From: DATLBY01 sp035526665
GTDB taxonomy: Bacteria; Acidobacteriota; Terriglobia; Bryobacterales; Bryobacteraceae
Assembly (NCBI GenBank): GCA_035526665.1
Contig: DATLBY010000148.1
Location: 1-6,872, forward strand
Direction: 5' to 3'
DNA: 6,872 nucleotides
The position numbers and the translations under genes were made by a program. Numbering within the stretch: position 1 is the stretch's first letter; each line of letters begins with the position of its first letter. Below, piece by piece: positions 5,934 through 6,872 of this stretch. The notes beneath the pieces were generated by a model. That model was given only the letters and a program-made list of their open reading frames with translations. It ran no database searches and was not told the DNA's origin.

Positions 5934-6514
5934 GCTGTTCACCTTTTGACCTGAAAGACTACTTTTTTTCCGAGCTATCGAATGAGAACCGCCGCGCCGT
6001 GGATCAGCACGTGGCGGCCTGCGCGGGCTGCCGGCAGGAACTAGTGGCGCTGAATCTGACCCGGACCGCGCTGCTTGCCGTGCCGGATGAAGAGCCGCCA
6101 CGCCGGATCGCGTTCGTCTCGGATAAGGTGTTCGAGCCTCGCTGGTGGCAAACCATCTGGCACTCCGGTCCGAAGCTCGGCTTTATCTCCGCGGCCATGC
6201 TGACGGCTGCCATTCTGGTGCATGCGCAGCGTCCGGTGACGGCTCCGCAAGCGCCTGCGCCTCAGGTGCAGACCGTGGCTTCCGCCCCCGGCATCACGGA
6301 GGACGAACTGAACCGGCGCGTGCAGAAGGCCGTCGCCGAGGTGGAGTCGCGGCAAGCGGCGAAATTTGAACAGGTGCTTGCTAAACAGAAACAGATGGAC
6401 TTCGACCAGCGGGCCCAGTTGGTCTCCCTGGAAGAGAACTTCAACGTGATGCGCAAGACCATGGGCGTGATGTACGGGTATCGGGCCAGCGCCGATAATA
6501 AGGTCACGCAATGA
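5930..6514 (+). CDS. Zinc-finger-type membrane anti-sigma factor with coiled-coil outer region
   Basis: A 194-residue protein expected to bind and inhibit the sigma factor encoded immediately upstream. The cytoplasmic part (1-82) contains the ZAS/zf-HC2 signature H27-VAA-C31-AG-C34, preceded by DLKDYFFSELSNENRRAVDQ, as in classical zinc-binding anti-sigma domains. One short membrane span lies at about 83-99 (GFISAAMLTAAILVHA). A Pro/Ala/Gln-rich stretch (101-120) leads to a charged helical segment (123-175, with E-L-x-x-R-V-x-K-A-V heptad-like spacing) that looks like a coiled coil and could dimerise or contact an outer partner. No known sensory fold is visible outside. Both ends overlap neighbours by 4 bp as ATGA, so the three genes of the unit are probably made in fixed proportions. 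Confidence 0.88.
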   Translation: MSCSPFDLKDYFFSELSNENRRAVDQHVAACAGCRQELVALNLTRTALLAVPDEEPPRRIAFVSDKVFEPRWWQTIWHSGPKLGFISAAMLTAAILVHAQRPVTAPQAPAPQVQTVASAPGITEDELNRRVQKAVAEVESRQAAKFEQVLAKQKQMDFDQRAQLVSLEENFNVMRKTMGVMYGYRASADNKVTQ

Positions 6515-6872
6515 AACCTGTCCTGGCGATCCTGCTCGCGGCTACCGCGGCCTGGGGCGCGAGCGCACCCGCCAAAGTCACGCGTGTCAGCATCCTGGCG
6601 GCGGAGAAGAGCATCGACACCAGGATCGGGCGGATCAACGTGGAGGAGCCGATGTACGTACTCGGCCCCCCGCGCGGCATCTATCTGGATGGCTACGGAG
6701 CAGTCTTCACGGCGGAGCTGAATCTGGTGGCCTCGGCTGTAGTCTCTCCTTTCCGCCCAGCCTACACGAAGGACGAAGTTGCCAAGTTGAAGCAGAAGAA
6801 GGCGCAGCGCCTGGTGGTATTGAAACAGGCCATGCGGGACATGCTGATGGCGACCGCGCCGCTGCTGGAAGG
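6511..6872 (+). CDS. Exported protein of unknown function, N-terminal part (partial)
   Basis: The first 120 codons of a gene that runs off the right edge. It starts at the ATG overlapping the anti-sigma stop codon (ATGA), with AAGG 7 nt upstream. Residues 1-20 are a Sec signal peptide (MKPVLAILLAATAAWGASA). The mature part shows GPPRGIYLDGYGAVFTAELNL (about 59-79), a compact predicted beta segment, then SPFRP and a strongly basic helix TKDEVAKLKQKKAQRL (about 89-104), then a further helix with VLKQAMRDMLM. I recall similar proteins next to ECF sigma/anti-sigma pairs in Acidobacteriota but know of no assigned function. Position suggests it works with the anti-sigma factor, as a sensor or regulator outside the cytoplasm, or is simply co-expressed. 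It could instead be an unrelated envelope protein. Confidence 0.8.
   Translation, partial: MKPVLAILLAATAAWGASAPAKVTRVSILAAEKSIDTRIGRINVEEPMYVLGPPRGIYLDGYGAVFTAELNLVASAVVSPFRPAYTKDEVAKLKQKKAQRLVVLKQAMRDMLMATAPLLE

Noticed and set aside
5490..6101. Minus-strand open frame (203 codons) opposite the second sigma/anti-sigma genes
   Set aside because: The plus strand carries clear sigma region 2 and 4 motifs and a zinc anti-sigma motif in the same place; the opposite product is Arg/His-rich without family features.

Overview
The window (about 60% GC, densely coding, with no RNA gene, mobile element or CRISPR array that I can see) looks like a chromosomal segment of a soil-type Acidobacteriota, perhaps near Bryobacterales/Solibacter. 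That placement is an inference. It rests on the style of the ECF sigma factors, a Tat-exported gluconate-dehydrogenase subunit 3-like protein, a VIT-domain protein and an exported amidohydrolase. No marker gene in the window proves it.

Layout: a short divergent intergenic region (5271-5369) separates two transcription units. Leftward (minus strand), seven genes run in a tight series: a Tat-exported gluconate 2-dehydrogenase subunit 3-like protein (4785-5270), folC (3578-4774), a plsC-type acyltransferase (2832-3569), an exported amidohydrolase (1747-2835), an ECF sigma factor (1230-1733), a single-pass zinc-less anti-sigma factor (232-1233) and the first 61 codons of an exported VIT-domain protein (1-185, cut by the window edge). 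Gaps are 8-46 bp or the genes overlap by 4 bp, so one long operon is plausible, though internal promoters cannot be excluded. Rightward (plus strand), three genes are joined by 4-bp ATGA overlaps: a second ECF sigma factor (5370-5933, TTG start), a zinc-finger-type anti-sigma factor with a membrane span and a coiled-coil tail (5930-6514), and the start of an exported protein of unknown function (6511-6872, cut by the window edge).

The main theme is two separate cell-surface signalling modules within 7 kb, each ordered sigma factor, membrane anti-sigma factor, exported protein. The two anti-sigma factors are built differently: one has the H-x3-C-x2-C zinc motif and a short coiled-coil outer part, the other has no such motif and a large Ala/Pro linker plus a beta-rich outer domain. 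The leftward module sits at the end of a series of housekeeping and exported-enzyme genes. A nested inverted repeat overlaps the ribosome binding site of the VIT gene and may affect its translation. No intergenic stretch exceeds about 100 bp, and I see no convincing rho-independent terminator.
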